This document shows positions 22,682 to 36,400 of a stretch of 64,000 nucleotides of DNA, one piece after another. Position numbers and translations under genes: made by a program. Origin of the DNA: Rhodocollybia butyracea (lineage: Eukaryota; Basidiomycota; Agaricomycetes; Agaricales; Omphalotaceae); NCBI GenBank assembly GCA_015501585.1, contig JADNRY010000009.1, positions 186,001 through 250,000 of the forward strand, written 5' to 3'. A model generated the notes under the pieces. It did no database searches and had not been told where the DNA came from. It saw nothing but the letters and a program-made list of their open reading frames with translations. Position 1 is the first letter of the stretch, and each line of letters starts with the position of its first letter.

Positions 22682-24948
22682 ATGAACTGGGTGCATTCAC
22701 GCGCTCCTTTGATAATCTCATTGCTCTCACTTTGTCGCGCTACGTTGTATAACCATGCCGATGAACTTCCTCAGTCTGTTGACTATGACTTCGTTATTAT
22801 CGGGGGTTAGTTCTCTTTACATTGATTCTCTAATAAGGTATTGACCTATGTCTTCAGGCGGAACAGCTGGGAGCGTTTTAGCGAACAGACTGACCGAGAA
22901 TGTTAATATTTCAGTTTTGGTTTTGGAGGCTGGGGGAAGGTCAGCCGCTCCCCTCCAAGCACTGTTTTCCCTTTAATTCAAAATTTTATAGTAACATTGG
23001 TGCAGTACCCACCGAGATACCGTTCTTTTGCACAATGCCCCATCCCCAATACGACTGGAACTACACAACAATAGCTCAGGAAGGCTTAGATGGGCGGGAA
23101 ATCGCGTACGCTCGAGGGTTTATTCTTGGAGGAAGCAGCTCCGTTAGTACGTGCCGTTCAACGGAGTCTCTTCAGAAGCTTATCGCCTGACTTTCGCTCC
23201 AACTCACAGACGGACTGTTTTACACCCGTGGCTCCGAAGACGATTTTGATCGACTTGCAAACGTCACGGGAGACCCGGGATGGTCTTGGGAAAATGTTCA
23301 AACGTATTTCCGTCGTGTAAGCCTCTTTGGTTAGAATATCACCTCGAGCACTTATTCGTGAACTTTATGTACCTAGAATGAAAGATGGACGACCCCTGCT
23401 GACCATCACAACACCACTGGACAGTACGATCCAGCCATTCATAGCCTGACTGGGATTAATGCTGTCAGCCTTGCGGGGTTTCCTCAATCAATTAATGAAA
23501 ACATCATTCAAGCTTCTACCGAGCTTGGGGGGATCTTTGATTTTAATCTTGATATGAACTCTGGAACACCACTTGGACTTGGATGGCTGCAAGCTACGAT
23601 TGACGGTGGTAGTCGATCTAGCGCCGCCACGTCTTATCTTGGCCCCCGGTTCATCAACCGCCCCAACCTCCACGTTTTGGTCAACACTCGAGTGACTAGG
23701 ATTCTCCAAGATAAATCAAGTGCTTTGTTGGATGGGCTGCATGCCCTAACGACCGTTGAGTTTGCGCATTCGCCTAATGGTTCGGTTTAATCCCTCTATA
23801 AGTAGTACTATTTAAAAAGTCTTCAGGTTCTCGACATCAGGTGACAGCCTCAAAAGAAGTTTTGTTATCGGCAGGGGCTATTGGGACTCCCCTCATACTA
23901 ATGCTGTCAGGTCTAGGGAATTCCAGCTACCTTACCTCCTTCGGTATCCAGTCTCTTGTGGACCTTCCCAGCGTAGGGAAAAATTTCACAGATCATCCTC
24001 GTTTGGTGAACAACTGGGCCGTCAGCGGAAACCATACTTTTGACGAGATCTACCGAAATACAAACCTCTCGAATCACTTGGAACAAGTTTGGAGTGATAC
24101 TGGGAAAGGTCCTCTCGTGGACACATTTGTTAGCCATCTCTTGTTTGCCCGCCTGAATGATACGGCGTTGGATCAATTCGGTAGGGATCCTGCTGCTGGA
24201 AGTCATACCCCGCACTACGAGCTTGGGTTTTCGGTAAGCTTTCTGTTTTTTTCCTTTTCTAAAATGTGTCAATCCGATGCTCTGGCTCCCAGAATGGAGA
24301 CATCAACGTTGCACCTACAGGACATTTTATCGGCATTACAACTAGAGTTGTGACCCCAGTGTCTCGTTAGTCTTGATCTTCCAATGACTGCACTGATAGA
24401 TGGGCTGACATTGTCATAGGTGGTACAGTCCTACTGAATTCTACGAATCCCTTTGACGCCCCCCTGATTAACCCAGCATTTCTGTCTACCGACTTTGACA
24501 TTTTTGCAATGCGAGAGTCGGTAAGAACTGGCATCCAATTTCTCAAAGCACCTGTATGGAACGGATACATCTTGAATAATCCAGCAATTCTGATGGTACC
24601 TGGAACGAACGCATCTTTCGACGCGTCGTCGGACGAACAGTTGGATGATTATATCCGTAACAATACAGGATCATCTGCCCATGCTGTCGGCACCGCTGCG
24701 ATGTCTCGTTCAGACTCTGATTTTGGAGTTGTGAATCCAGATTTCGGGGTGAAAGGAGTACGAGGGCTGAGGGTGATCGATGCTTCGGTCTTTGTACGTG
24801 AATATTTTGAAAGGCTGAGTCGAAATACCTGTGCGCTGATTGATGTATACAGCCGTTTGTGCCCAGTGCCCATACTCAAGCACCAGTATATGCCATTTCG
24901 GAGCGTGCTTCTGATATTATCAAGAATTTCTGGGCATTGAAGACGTAG
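22682..24948 (+). CDS. Secreted GMC oxidoreductase, aryl-alcohol-oxidase type
   Basis: FAD-dependent glucose-methanol-choline oxidoreductase of roughly 590 residues. Related fungal enzymes oxidise aromatic alcohols and supply H2O2 to ligninolytic peroxidases outside the cell. ATG 22682 starts a hydrophobic signal sequence (LIISLLSLCRATLY). The ADP-binding motif follows: YDFVIIGGGTAGSVLANRL and VLVLEAGG. The GMC signature ARGFILGGSSSVN is present. Near the C-terminus, SSAHAVGTAAMS and PSAHTQAPVYA supply the two expected active-site histidines. At least six introns have canonical sites; the last joins DASVF to PFVPS, and the stop is 24946-24948. Many Asn-x-Ser/Thr sites fit a glycosylated secreted protein. 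The substrate cannot be set from sequence alone. Confidence 0.9.
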
Positions 24949-25913
24949 CTGTGTCCGTGTAATGTAGCTGAGTGCAGGCTCATGATCTAACCCCTGTTAT
25001 TGTTGATAGCATTTACACTGAAATGTTCATTTATCATTTGGATTCCAGCGAGAGGTCTGTTTTGCGTCCGTGTTGGACAACGGCGATTATGATTGTCACC
25101 AGCCGACTTGCAGGTACATATTTGCCTTGGAGTTGTGTATTGCGGACCAAAAGTTAGGTAGGCTCAGAATCGCATGTAGTACCACTGAGTACAACTTCTT
25201 GATTGTGAACCTTGTGTCTCGAGCTCAAGTGCGTTGGCTTGAATTGTATCTTAAGAGCTTCTTTCAGGGCTTGGGGGTCGCCGTTCAACCGAATCTTTGT
25301 ATTCTTCTTTGTCTTCGTGCATGATTAATAGAACTTCGTCTAGTTATCTCAGGTTCGTGGAAAGGAATGTGGGTAAGATCCAAGATTTGTACTGCGCATA
25401 TGATTACATTCGTTGATCAGGACTCTCTTTAGCATTTTGCTATAAGTAGTAGCATATCGACGGCGTTATTATATTACTTGATGCGATGTACTAACCCTCA
25501 ACTGCTATCGATCGCTAGCAACTAAATCATGATGCACCTAGAGAAGACCTTTCATGGTCAATCAATTTAATGGCAGTAGCTGCGAAGAATGATTGTGGAG
25601 CGTGATCTTATCAAGATACTTGATACTTGATATTATCCTCTTGACCGCCACAGCTCGGAACTGTTGCCGTGGGCGCGACCCGTGCTCGTGGGAACTTACC
25701 ATGTGAACTTTTGCCGTCGGCAGTTCCCTATTAGTATCAAGTCGGTTCCATCGTCTTCATTTCTGTTGCTGTGTTGGCAGCCAGAAGATTAAGGAAGCCT
25801 CTGGTCCGCTCTACGCCTTTGATTTTGATCTCCTTTATTCGAACTTTACGGGCCTCTGTACGCTGAGCAAAACATTGATCTGTGCAGGAGGGTGATTGGA
25901 ATAGCTTGAGGTT
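24949..25913. other. Intergenic stretch
   Basis: About 960 bp between two plus-strand genes. It holds the GMC 3' flank and the promoter of the PH-domain gene. Open frames are short and without recognisable motifs. There is a GC-rich stretch around 25650-25720. I found no repeat or RNA gene. Confidence 0.4.
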
Positions 25914-28900
25914 ATGGAAAACGGAGAGCCTTTCTTTTCTAAGGAAGTTAAACTGTTGACCCTAGCTTGTCGTTTCGGTAAATTATATAGTTCCTTCTGC
26001 AGTTCATAATTAACGATCTTTTTTCTTCCGCGGTTCCCCAGTTCCTTACGATCAATGGCTGGTCACGCATGTGGATTCATCCTGGACGATTCACGAAGTT
26101 AAATCCTGGATTCTGGCCAAATGCATTGCCAGTAATACCTTCGGTCATACAACAGAGAGCCCGAATCTACCTATAATAAGTCCGCCGGCCAAGCCCAAGA
26201 CCAAACCTTCACGGCGTCCTGCGTCTCCCATCGTTTTCGCGGAGTTCTCGCCTTCTGAAGGTGGTCCGACTCACGGTACTCGGTATGAATCCGATAGGCC
26301 AGCCAAGGAGGAGAAACTCAAAGGGACAAGCAGAAAACGTAGAGCACGCGGAAGGCCGATTTCTCCAATTACTTTTGCACCTATTGGTGTCCCAGATGTC
26401 GATACTGGTGGTGAGGACGATCCCTTGAAGTCCGGAGAAGAAGGCGAAGTTATAGGTATGGGATATGAAGAAGACGACGAATGGGACTCTGATGAAGAAG
26501 AAGATATGGATGATTTCGAGCTTGAGCTTGAATCAAAGCCTCGTCTTGGTCGCAAGGCAAATAGAAACCAGTATTTAGGCTTCCAGGACCGTCAGTCCGT
26601 CGATCAACAAAGTGTTCTACCTCCCTCTGCCACTTCCAGATCCACATTGAACAGTAAAACCCCCCTGCTTGCTACGCTTCCCAAAAGCTCCTACTCTACC
26701 TACCATCCTAATCTTCTCACACTCATTCGCTTCTCCACAGGTCAAATCCTAGAGAAACATTACACCATCCTCGATTATGAAATCAAGCCTTATGAATTAC
26801 TTGAAGTGCACCGTTTAGGTGTCGTTACTAAGCTGCCTCGAGAGCTTTCATTCAAGTATATCGAGCCGTATTGGGAAGGTTGGGTAAAAGCTCTTCGGGT
26901 CGTATTTCGCGACGCAGGTGTTCCCCGGACTAAGCAGTCTGGTGGGGAAGACGGTGCAAGGCGGAGAGATACTCCTGCGGACGAGATAAAGGCTGCCTTG
27001 GAAAGTGTATACATGACCAAATCATCCAAATCTCATGTCGAATCTGCTCGGAGGACCATGGAAGTTCTCGCCGGTGGGCCTGTTAAGGTTCCCCCGTTTT
27101 CGTCCGCAGATGTGGCACTAGGCCTTCGACCGGCTTACAGGGTCAATTCGGTTAAGAAAGGTAAACAGGCAGTTGGCAGCGAACAAGATCTCCCATCGAA
27201 GCCAAGCAAGCACGTGCACCGCGATGGTGCATCCTTGGGACGAAGTTCCACTATGCCGTCGTTGTCCCGTGCGACCATTTCTAGTAGCGGTAGTCACTCG
27301 AAAGGCAAAGGTGGGAAGCTTGAGTGGCGAGAAAGATGGGTTTTTGTCAAAGACGGTATCTTACATCTAAGAAAAGAAAACTCGGTCGGTGTCACATATC
27401 TGAGCCATCATCGTTATTAATCAATAATCCCTCAGGAGACAGCCTCAACTACTATGCAAATGCTTCCTTTGGATTCGCTCACTGAGATACGAGGCGCTGA
27501 TCAGCTTGGGCGAGCTGCCAACGTAATGCCTATTACACCAGACCAACGCATCGTTTGTGCCAAATTCAAGACACGGATGACTAGTAACAAGCCTGCTGCC
27601 GAGCCGCTTCATGCTTCATCACATTCCAGATCTGCATCGCAGGGTAATATTCTTGGTGCTAACGTTGCTTCGTCTGCTGTCCAATCCACTTCCAAGTCAG
27701 CGCATTCATTTTCCAAGAGCGGAAATTCGTTTCACTCTACGAATGCTACATCTCATAGCATCTCTGGATACATTGAGTCGAATGCTGGTCCTGGCTTGAA
27801 GATCCTACCTACCCGATCCGTAATCTCCTCACCTCTTTCATCTAAGCCCCAGATCGTGCCGCAGATTATGCCTCTTCAATCCCTTCCTTCTACGTCCAGA
27901 GTCATCCAGGGCAAGAATCGCGTATCTTCGCTTAATGTCTTATCTAATAGCAAAGGAAAAGGCAAACCGCCAGCGATTCCATCCTCTCCTTTTATCAAAG
28001 TTCTATCCGAGTCAGAAGTACCGAGTGGACCTCCGAGTGAGGCCGCAAGTGAAAATAACCCGTCCGAGGTACCGACTGATGAAGATGGTGTTGCGTCTGA
28101 GGAGGCGGACATTGTTGACGCCGACAAGCAGAAAGAGAACGATGTATCATCACCCATCAGCAGACATCCCACTATCGCTTTTGAGTTCGATGCTGATTCG
28201 GATGGCTCCGGGGGTACCCTTTCTTCCCCGGTATTTGCGCATAGCGAGACAGACAGTTCACCACCAGACGGCCATGGAATGCGAAGTCATGGGTACGGTC
28301 ATAGTCATTTTGAGCGACGGAAGCGTCCAGATGGGGAGAAAGTTGGTGAAAACATTTTGGAAGATATGAAGCAGCCGACAGGACGGCCTCATTCAAAGCA
28401 TCCAAGTAGTCATCGAGAATCAACCAATCCAGAGTCCGAGTGGATTGTTCTAGATCTCGGGGATGATTTTGGTGTGTGGACTCGTCTTATCTCTCAACCA
28501 TCTTCTCATCTCCTATTAATTTAGCCCTAAAATCATTTCTCCGCGTACTTCACCGGCATGCACCGCATATGACTGATTCGAGCTTTTTATCATCCCTACC
28601 TGTTTTCCAAATGCCCAAACCCACCGATGCCTTCCCAACTGCTCCAGCGCCGACACCAGCGTTTACATCACCGTTATTAAGTCCAAGTCAAGCAAACCCG
28701 CCTGTTTCGTTTGACCAGTGGTCCTGGAATACAGCACGGCTGGAGCAAGACCGTAGACCTATTGCTGAAGAAGTTTCTCCTCTTACCACTCCAGTCGATC
28801 CACCGAAGGATTCTCCCGTTTCCGGGGAGGGACCATCCTCGTCTCCTGAAACATCCAGTAATGTGGATGGTACCCTAGCGGGCACTACACCTACATCGTC

Positions 28901-31004
28901 ATCTATCGATGCTCCAAGAGACTCCCAGCAATTTCGCCTTCCGCCTTCTCCTACCTACAGACACCAACCTCAGCCCAACCCAAGTTTCACTGTCCAGAGC
29001 ACCAGTGCTCATACTTCTCCACTCCTTAACACCACTGTGGGTCCAAGTAAACAGGTGAACGTTCGGAGTGCTAGGGCGAAGAATAATTCGGGAACTTTCG
29101 GTGCATTGCCGTATCCAGAATGGCGACTCGAGATTGTAACAAAGGCGCAACGTGCGGGTATGGGAGAGCTCACCAAGGCCATGGACCAGTTCATCTGGGG
29201 AGATAATCCCGGACTCGCGTTACTCACCAAGGAACTTGGTCTGAGCCTGGCTCCAATGGAGCTTATCAGGAGCCCAAGTATACGAACTGCCGCTGGTGAG
29301 TCCATTGATGAGGGAGAAAGTGTGGATACTGCTAGCACTCGTAGGCAGCGGCGGCGTAAGGAAAGAAAGATGACGTTGGAACAGGAGAATGTCGCCATGG
29401 GGTTAGATTTCTCTGCTAAAACGATCCCTGACCCCAGTCCGCAACTCGTGCAGCATCGCTTGGTGCCCTCTGGAAATAGTCCATCGGAACGCTCGCCTAC
29501 TTCCACGTTGAGTGTCGGGGGTTCATATACTGACTCCTATTCCACTCTAAGGCTCGGCTATGTTGATGTGGATTCCAGCGAAAGTGGTGAAGAAAGCAGT
29601 GATGCAGAGTGGGTCGGATGGATGGCGGACCTTCATCGTCAGGCTAAAATCTGTCGGGAGGAGGAATCGCAACGTGAGCTCTTGGAGACGGAAAGCGTTG
29701 AAAGTTCTACAGACACATATCATTATTGGGACTACCAACAGCAAGATGATCATCGGCGATACCAAGAGGAAAGAAGAGCGCTGGAGCCAAGCGCAATTGT
29801 CACCTCTTCCTCTCCGTTGACCGTACCGACATCTCCTGTCACTATGAATACGCCTCAAACTCGCACCCGCCACCAGCCCCATGTTTCCTCAGCTTCGACA
29901 GCTTCCGGAAGTAACCACGTAATCGTTTCTACTGGTGCAGTAGAAACAAATCCAGGACCTTTTCATAGGCCTGCCACTCCTTCAGCTTTAGTCGGTGTTC
30001 TCAGCTCTCCTTCCTCGAACGAAAGTCTAGGTAGGGCGCGTGGGCGTAGACTAAGCTTTGGGCTGTCTCCATCTGATCCTCCTTCCTCAGCAACGTCGCC
30101 TGCTATCTCACAAGCGGGACTTAATGCTGAGACTTCACATCACACGCTTGAACACCCCAATGCTCGTTTGAACCGGCATCAACGTCAAATTAGCGGTATG
30201 GTTCGAGATGGTCCCCATCTATCCCACTATGCGTCGACTGGCTTAATTGGTACAACCACCGCCTTCATTGGTTCGTTAAGTAAGGAGCAAGAGCTCAGCA
30301 ACCTTACCTCTGGACGTAGGCCGAGCATGCCCACTTTAAACTTATCGTCCTCGACAACTCTCTCCAAAGGGTTGCCTTCACCTCCCATGCCAAGTGCGAA
30401 TAGCGCCGGAACAAGCTCAGGTGGATGGCCCGCGGATTCTCATTCCGCGACTAGTAGCATTACCAACAAACTGTTTGATCATCCGACCATTCCACGACGG
30501 TCAAGTACTACTTTGGCGATAGGCTCCATTCCTTCTGAAACTTCTCTCAGCCGTTCATCCAGCATGCTCAATAAGGCCCCGGGTTTGCTCCGGAAGAAAG
30601 ATCCGGAAGTGGTGAAAAAGCGGATAGTACAGATGGAAGGAGAGCAAGACTATGAGAGGAGTGGCAGAAAAGGAAAAGATAAAGGGAAAGGTAAAGGAAA
30701 AGAGTACAATTTCGATGAGGAGGTCAAATTTCGCCGCCCAAGACTCTCCCTCTCAATGTCAAGCAGTGATTCTCGACAAGCGAATATCCAACCCCTCACA
30801 TCTGGACTTGTGAACCCTCCCACAAGCCCAGTAAACGGTCGTATTAACATTGGTCAAACTCTGTTACCGAGCGAAGATCGGAGTCTAGGCTTGAATACGA
30901 GGAATAAGAGTCCTCCTGTGAAGAAGAAGAGAGGATTTGTAGGAACAGCAGAGAAGCTACTGCAAGGATTGGAGTCGACGTTGGATTTTGTAGATGCGCG
31001 TTAG
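25914..31004 (+). CDS. Large PH-domain protein with Ser/Pro-rich disordered regions
   Basis: Roughly 1,600 residues in four exons. ATG 25914 opens a short first exon that joins at 26042 to give RFVPYDQWLVTHVDSSWTI, a region resembling a ubiquitin-like or Ras-binding fold (SSWTIHEVKSWILAKC). A second folded part (LTLIRFSTGQILEKHYTILD; ELLEVHRLGVV) precedes a PH domain. That PH domain begins WRERWVFVKDGILHLRK, is interrupted by a long Ser-rich insert, and closes with SEWIVLDLGDDFALKSFLRV across the last intron. The C-terminal half (from about 28560) is disordered, Ser/Pro/Thr-rich, with basic and coiled patches. Likely a membrane- or cortex-associated signalling scaffold; I cannot name the family. 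Around 29934-29960 it encodes GAVETNPGP, close to a viral 2A ribosome-skipping motif. Stop 31002-31004. Confidence 0.75.
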
Positions 31005-31401
31005 TCCTGTTGTGATATAATTTATTTGTGTTCATGTTGTTGTTGTACTACTGGCTGTTGTCGTTTATTTTACTGTAGTTTCAAGTAGCTAATTATTGCA
31101 TGTAGATGTGCTCTTTCATTAGGTATTCCAATACTTTTATGTAGTTTTATCTCGGAGGGTCAGGGATTTCGGTGCCTATCTCTTCCCCTAATGTTATTGC
31201 ATGGCCGACGAAAACAGACCCCGGCGTCCTTTTCAATGGACTTTTTTTTCGTGTGTTCGTTAATGCTTGTTTGAATCATTGCTGAGTATATCATTATATG
31301 TATACCCTTTGACTGTAATTGAGAAGGTTTTCTACCGAAGAAATTTGAAGACGGCAGCAAAACATATGTATACAGCGCAGTAAGTCAGAATTTAAATAAG
31401 G
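31005..31401. other. Intergenic stretch between convergent genes
   Basis: T-rich 3' flanks of the PH-domain gene and the F-box gene. No coding signal or repeat noted. Confidence 0.45.
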
Positions 31402-32837
31402 TCACTTCAACCCTTCGTCGTGACATGTTTCCAATTCCTTTTTGGTCATCTCGTTTAGATCGCAAGCCAGGATATCCAGCGTCTGCAACTTATCTACCCC
31501 AGATGACCCAGGCGCCGAATTAAGAGGCCACCAGCGTGAACGTACAAAGTCCATAAAATGACTACAGCTGGTGTCCTCGGAATCCGTCAACGACGTTGCC
31601 GAAAAGGTGGTTAAATGCGGTAAGATTTGCTTTCCTGGTAGCTGTTCGTCGTAACGAAGAAATTCCATGAGGCGGTATGTATCTGTGCGGCCATCTGCAT
31701 GAATGTGTAGCCTCTCAATCGTGACGGCAGAGGATAGAAACTGAAAAAAGTCGTCCAAACTGATCGCCTTGTTTTCCGGTTCTTCCAGCATCCAAGTTAA
31801 ACTAAGGGAGGCAAGTGGGAAGTGTGACTTCCTCTGAAGCTCGACCAAGGCCACACCAACTTTCGGACCCTGATCACCATTCCCTCTAAAATGTGATGTC
31901 TCCAAAGATAGTTTCCGAAGTGAAGGGAGAGTAAGAGCTCCGAGCAGGTCCCCCGAGGCGTTGATTGTTCCCTTCAGCATAAATTCTACCAGCTCTGGTA
32001 AGGAAACTGGAGGTAAATGATGGGGTTCCAGCCATCCAAGACTGTCTAGCTGTAGGTGAGTCAAATGTCGTGTTATATCAAGCTTCAAAAGGTCCTGTAT
32101 GAAATCGGACCAGAAGCCAAAAACTCCAGGCGCAGACAATAGGTTGAGGTCGACGATTGTACTAGGGATAAACTTCTCTAGACAAGCCATCGAGGGATTC
32201 CGGGAAAGTTCGAAAGACTGTTTTCGAAGACAGGGAGCTTCGGGAAACAACTCATGAGTCGCAGGTTTTTCGCAAGTCACAGCACTCATCTCGAGTTCTT
32301 CAAGAGCTGTCAGCTGCTTCAGGTCTAGTAAAAAGTCGTGAATATCCCAGGCATATGGAGTACATAGATATCTCCATTTCCCCGAGAATTTCATGACGAT
32401 ATTCTTGTAAACCTTTGCATAAAGGTCCCTCTGGAACTCTGATGGACGATTCAGGTCAGTATTTCTAAAGAGTGCACCGTAGACTGTGAGATCGACGCTC
32501 AGATCCGAGCTACGCAATACCCAATCTGTTATTGCAAGCTCGAACCTCGAGGAATCAGCCTCAGTTTCTAGCCCTGGAGGGAGCTCAATGTCGATGACTC
32601 TCCAGAGCTCGGGCGATGAATGAGCTATAGCTCTCCAGCGCGCGCATGTTTGGGTAAAATTGGGAGGGTGTGCAATCGTTTTCGGGGACGAACAGTAGGA
32701 AAAGATACGAGTAAGCAGCTCGGGAGGAAAGATCCTCAAGACTTCGTTGGCGCTGAGCAGCAACCAAAGTGAGCACTTGTGCAGAGAAACTGGAAAAAGG
32801 TAACACACTTGGGAGATCTACTGCTTTGGATTTCCAT
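31402..32837 (-). CDS. F-box-like protein with leucine-rich C-terminal region
   Basis: Probable substrate-recognition subunit of an SCF ubiquitin ligase. The best model starts at ATG 32837 (MEIQSSRSP) and splices a GTGTGT...CTCAG intron into NANEVLRIFPPELLTRIFSY, a clear F-box core (LPPEL-x-x-x-IF type). Next comes the usual basidiomycete F-box continuation, FTQTCARWRAIAHSSPELWR, which helps Skp1 binding. The remaining ~370 residues are Leu-rich (LEELEMSAVTC; LTHLQLDSLGWL; LPSLRKLSLETSHFRG) and fit degenerate leucine-rich repeats that would bind a substrate. Stop at 31402. Agaricomycetes carry hundreds of such fast-evolving F-box genes, so the target is unknowable from sequence. Confidence 0.82.
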
Positions 32838-33420
32838 TTCTTCAAGCTTCTCGTGCTACTGACGTGTACGGTGGTATACTGTAGCTCGAGACTACCCCTG
32901 GTACGCGTTATAGCTGAGGTTCCATAGCCACGTAAAAGCGGTTTTTGATGTGATGGGGGCGCTCCTGAACAAGGTAGTAAGTTTACATAACTTAACTGAG
33001 CTCGAAAGGCTTGGAAGGTTAGTCGGGCCGATTGCCAGGACAATCAAGCCAACTTCACTCGGCGTTCCTTTTGGGAATATGCCTAGGGGGCTTACTCCGA
33101 ATTATCTGCTTACTTCCACCTAAAAACAGCTCTCTAGTTAGAATCGCACTGTCTACCTATAGATCGATGTACGTCTGCCTAGGGCTATTCTTATGAAAAT
33201 GTAATTGTAAGGATCGAAGTTCAAAGCTGTCGGAATCAAATACATCGAGGTACAGAGGCACATCTCCAGTAGTACGATTTTGGAAAACTTAGCTTAGGTT
33301 GGATATCTCAGCTCGAGAAGCGGCAGCGGCTACCGCTGTTCGATTTGGGTGGTATTCCAAAGTAGATCTCGCATTGTTATCATAATGGTAGCTTCTCGGG
33401 TAGTGCTACAGCCTGCAGTC
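32838..33420. other. Intergenic stretch upstream of the F-box gene
   Basis: About 580 bp containing the F-box promoter and the GH29 3' flank. Frames here are short and discontinuous; nothing else is recognised. Confidence 0.4.
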
Positions 33421-36400
33421 CTACTGACTAAGTTTATAGGTAGCTTTAAAGGCCCATGCATATTCTACCTCTGACACAGCGCTCGCAGAGACATTAACAA
33501 TCAAGTTACCCATCGAGTCAGTGGACCAGGGAAGAGAGTTCTGGCTCCCGTTCGGAGAGAGTAACACTATGTCATCTCCTGGGAGAAGGGGAAGACGTTT
33601 ATGAATGATAAGTTGTCCATCGGTCGGCGCATCGAAAGCGACAATACAGAATGACGTGGGGTCGTGGTGAAGCGAGCAGGAGCAAGACCATCCGCAGGCT
33701 TAGGATCTTGTGACGTTTGAAACCAATATTCCTATTCCAGATCTTAAGCGCCCACAGCGAAAATCAAATGCCAAGAACAAACCGTGTCGTAAACACAATC
33801 CCCAGCATACGCGAGCCATGAACCCGCATCCAAAAGGTTATCTGCCATAGGAGCTATTACTTCTCCTTCGGCTGTAGGGCCAACGTCAAGTAGGCTGAGA
33901 ATAAAAGAACGTCAGTACCTTCATAAAGTGGTCCAAACTACTTACAAGTTGCCACCCTTCGACACAATGTCGACCAGCGTCTGAATGATCGTAGTCCCAT
34001 TCTTATATTCACTTGCATTTGTGGCCGAGTCCAGCCCGTAAGAGAATGGGTCCATCCCTTCATTCGATTCCCAGCTAGAGGTCTGGATTGAATTGAAAGT
34101 AGCATATTCTAGGTAACGGTTTACGTTAGAGACAGTTTAGAGATACCGAAAGTGCGACATGCCTACCTGGAGTTAAAAAGTCTGGTACAGCTCCGCATCC
34201 TGATTTATTGTTTTTAAACGGGATAATGATTTTTCTAGTATAGGGCTCACGATTATTCAATGTCACCTGGTAATTATTGGCCAAAGCATGGTTATAAAAC
34301 TCGGCCGCAAACTCCAACGTCATGTTGGGGCCACCTATATCACACCACTGCTGGACTTTAGAAACGGGAGATGTAATCATCCGAGTCCTACATACCATGA
34401 TTTCCGTGTTGTAATCAGTGGCGAGAGTGAGCATGTGAGGAAGCTGTAGATCCTGGATATAGTCGCTTATGTTGAGATGCCCAGTATAAGGCTCAATTGT
34501 GGGTGTAGTGTTGAACGGATTACGTGCGAGCCCACCAGGCCATTGACCAAAACCATACTTTGCATAATCTGGATTGAACCACTCTGGCAGAGAGTAGTAC
34601 GTCCCACGATGAAGATTCGGTTTCTCAATTGCCGCTGTATCAAATAGCTCTTTCAACAGGTTTCGTTTTGGACCAAAATTAACAGAGGAGCGACGGGTCG
34701 TATTTCCTGTGTCAAAAAGAGCAAATCCATCGTGATGTTTCTGGAAACAGATCGTGTTAGAAAAAGGCAGAGACCACTGCCGAACCACGCACTGTCACTT
34801 GTACAAAGTATTTGGCCCCCGCTCGATCAAAGAGGTCGACCCATGCACTGGCGTTGAATTTGGAAGCAGTGAAATTAGAAATAAAATCGTCGTAAATGAT
34901 GTTCTATTCACTCTTCAGTCCAGCTCAAACTTTCGCGAAATTTCTGTCTTACCGGACCATAAGTTTCGAGATGGTGAACCCACGTTGGATTGCTAGAATT
35001 TGGGGGATTATGCAAGTCATAACTGCACATACTTGGGTTAGAAAACGTGACAAGGTATAAACTGTTGTGATAACACTTACTTGTACCATTCAGCGTAACT
35101 TGTAGGAGGAGCCTGAGACTTTTGTGAGTACACAACCGAAGTCCAATTAGGATCGACTTGCCCATGCAGGATAACTGTACACTCCCCAGTGAATACTAAA
35201 TGCCATGCACCGATTGACTCTTAGTTAACTACCAGCATTGATGAGAATGGGGATGAGCTCACAAAATGCCATATTTTGCTTTTCTCCACTAGACTCACCC
35301 AAAAATCAGTATGAGTATGAGATGATAATATGCATACAAACCCAGGTAGGTGTTTCATGAGCGCTCAGGGAGGCCACATCTGCTGAATAATTCTCAACAA
35401 GGGCAGTGGCGGGCCATCCAGTAGACTGTCCGACAACATCCCCGTTCGCATTCCTAATGACAATTGTCGCATTCGAGCCACTGGTAGCACCTGTAATAAG
35501 CACATCTACTCTTGCTTGATCTCCTGGGGTGAGCCTATTTAGAGCTCCAGGAGCGAGAGTTGTAATACCAGAACCGGATATCTCGATCGTATGTTTGGAA
35601 TTGATCGATGTATTGGCTGAGAAAACAGAAGCGGGCAGTAGATTGGCGACGGTAACTTGTACAGCCTGCGCACGCGTGCCATTTACAAGCTCCCACCTTG
35701 ACGAAAAGACGGCTCTTCGAATCACCAAAGCAGGACTATCAGTAGTCGATGTGCTTGAAGGTGAAAAGGCCACTGAGAACAGATGAAGTCGAGCACCGTT
35801 GTTCTCTGGTGGAAGGGTGATACTCTTGAGTTGTTTTTCCGAAGATACAGCTACGGACCATTGAAAAATGGAGGTTTGATTCAAGTTTTTGCCGCCATTT
35901 TCTTCGAGGCTGTATGGGCTGCATTTGATGTAAATACTTAATCTGTTCGAATAGCCGGTTCAGTAAGATTTACCTTTGAATTAAGCCTAGGTTTAGCAAT
36001 GGCCATCCCCACCAGTTGTTGGCTTCTACTGTCAACAGTGTTTGAATTCAGCGCTTTCCAGGGAAAGGCATAAAACTAACAGGTAAGGACTTGAGTCGAG
36101 TTATCAACAAAGTTTGCTATGAAATTGTTGGCCGTGACGCTGTTGTCTTCAAAAGCGGGCAGATTTAGTCTTGCGAAAGCCTCGCAACACTACTACGTAC
36201 CTGAGTGGCTGTCTCCCGAGTAGAGAGCATGTAGCTCGTGGACGAAAGTGTTCTCCGGCAGCATCAAGATCTGGTTATTTGTGATCACATTATCGTTTCC
36301 AGAGCCCCAACTTGCAGGAAGCTCGTACTAACAATTCTCATTTGAGGAAACAAGTTACCAGACACTGCAAGGACTGATTCCACTCACTGTTACCCCATCG

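Noticed and set aside
22682..24948. Secondary metabolite cluster around the GMC oxidase
   Set aside because: Neighbours are ING and PH-domain genes; no synthase, P450 or transporter is present.
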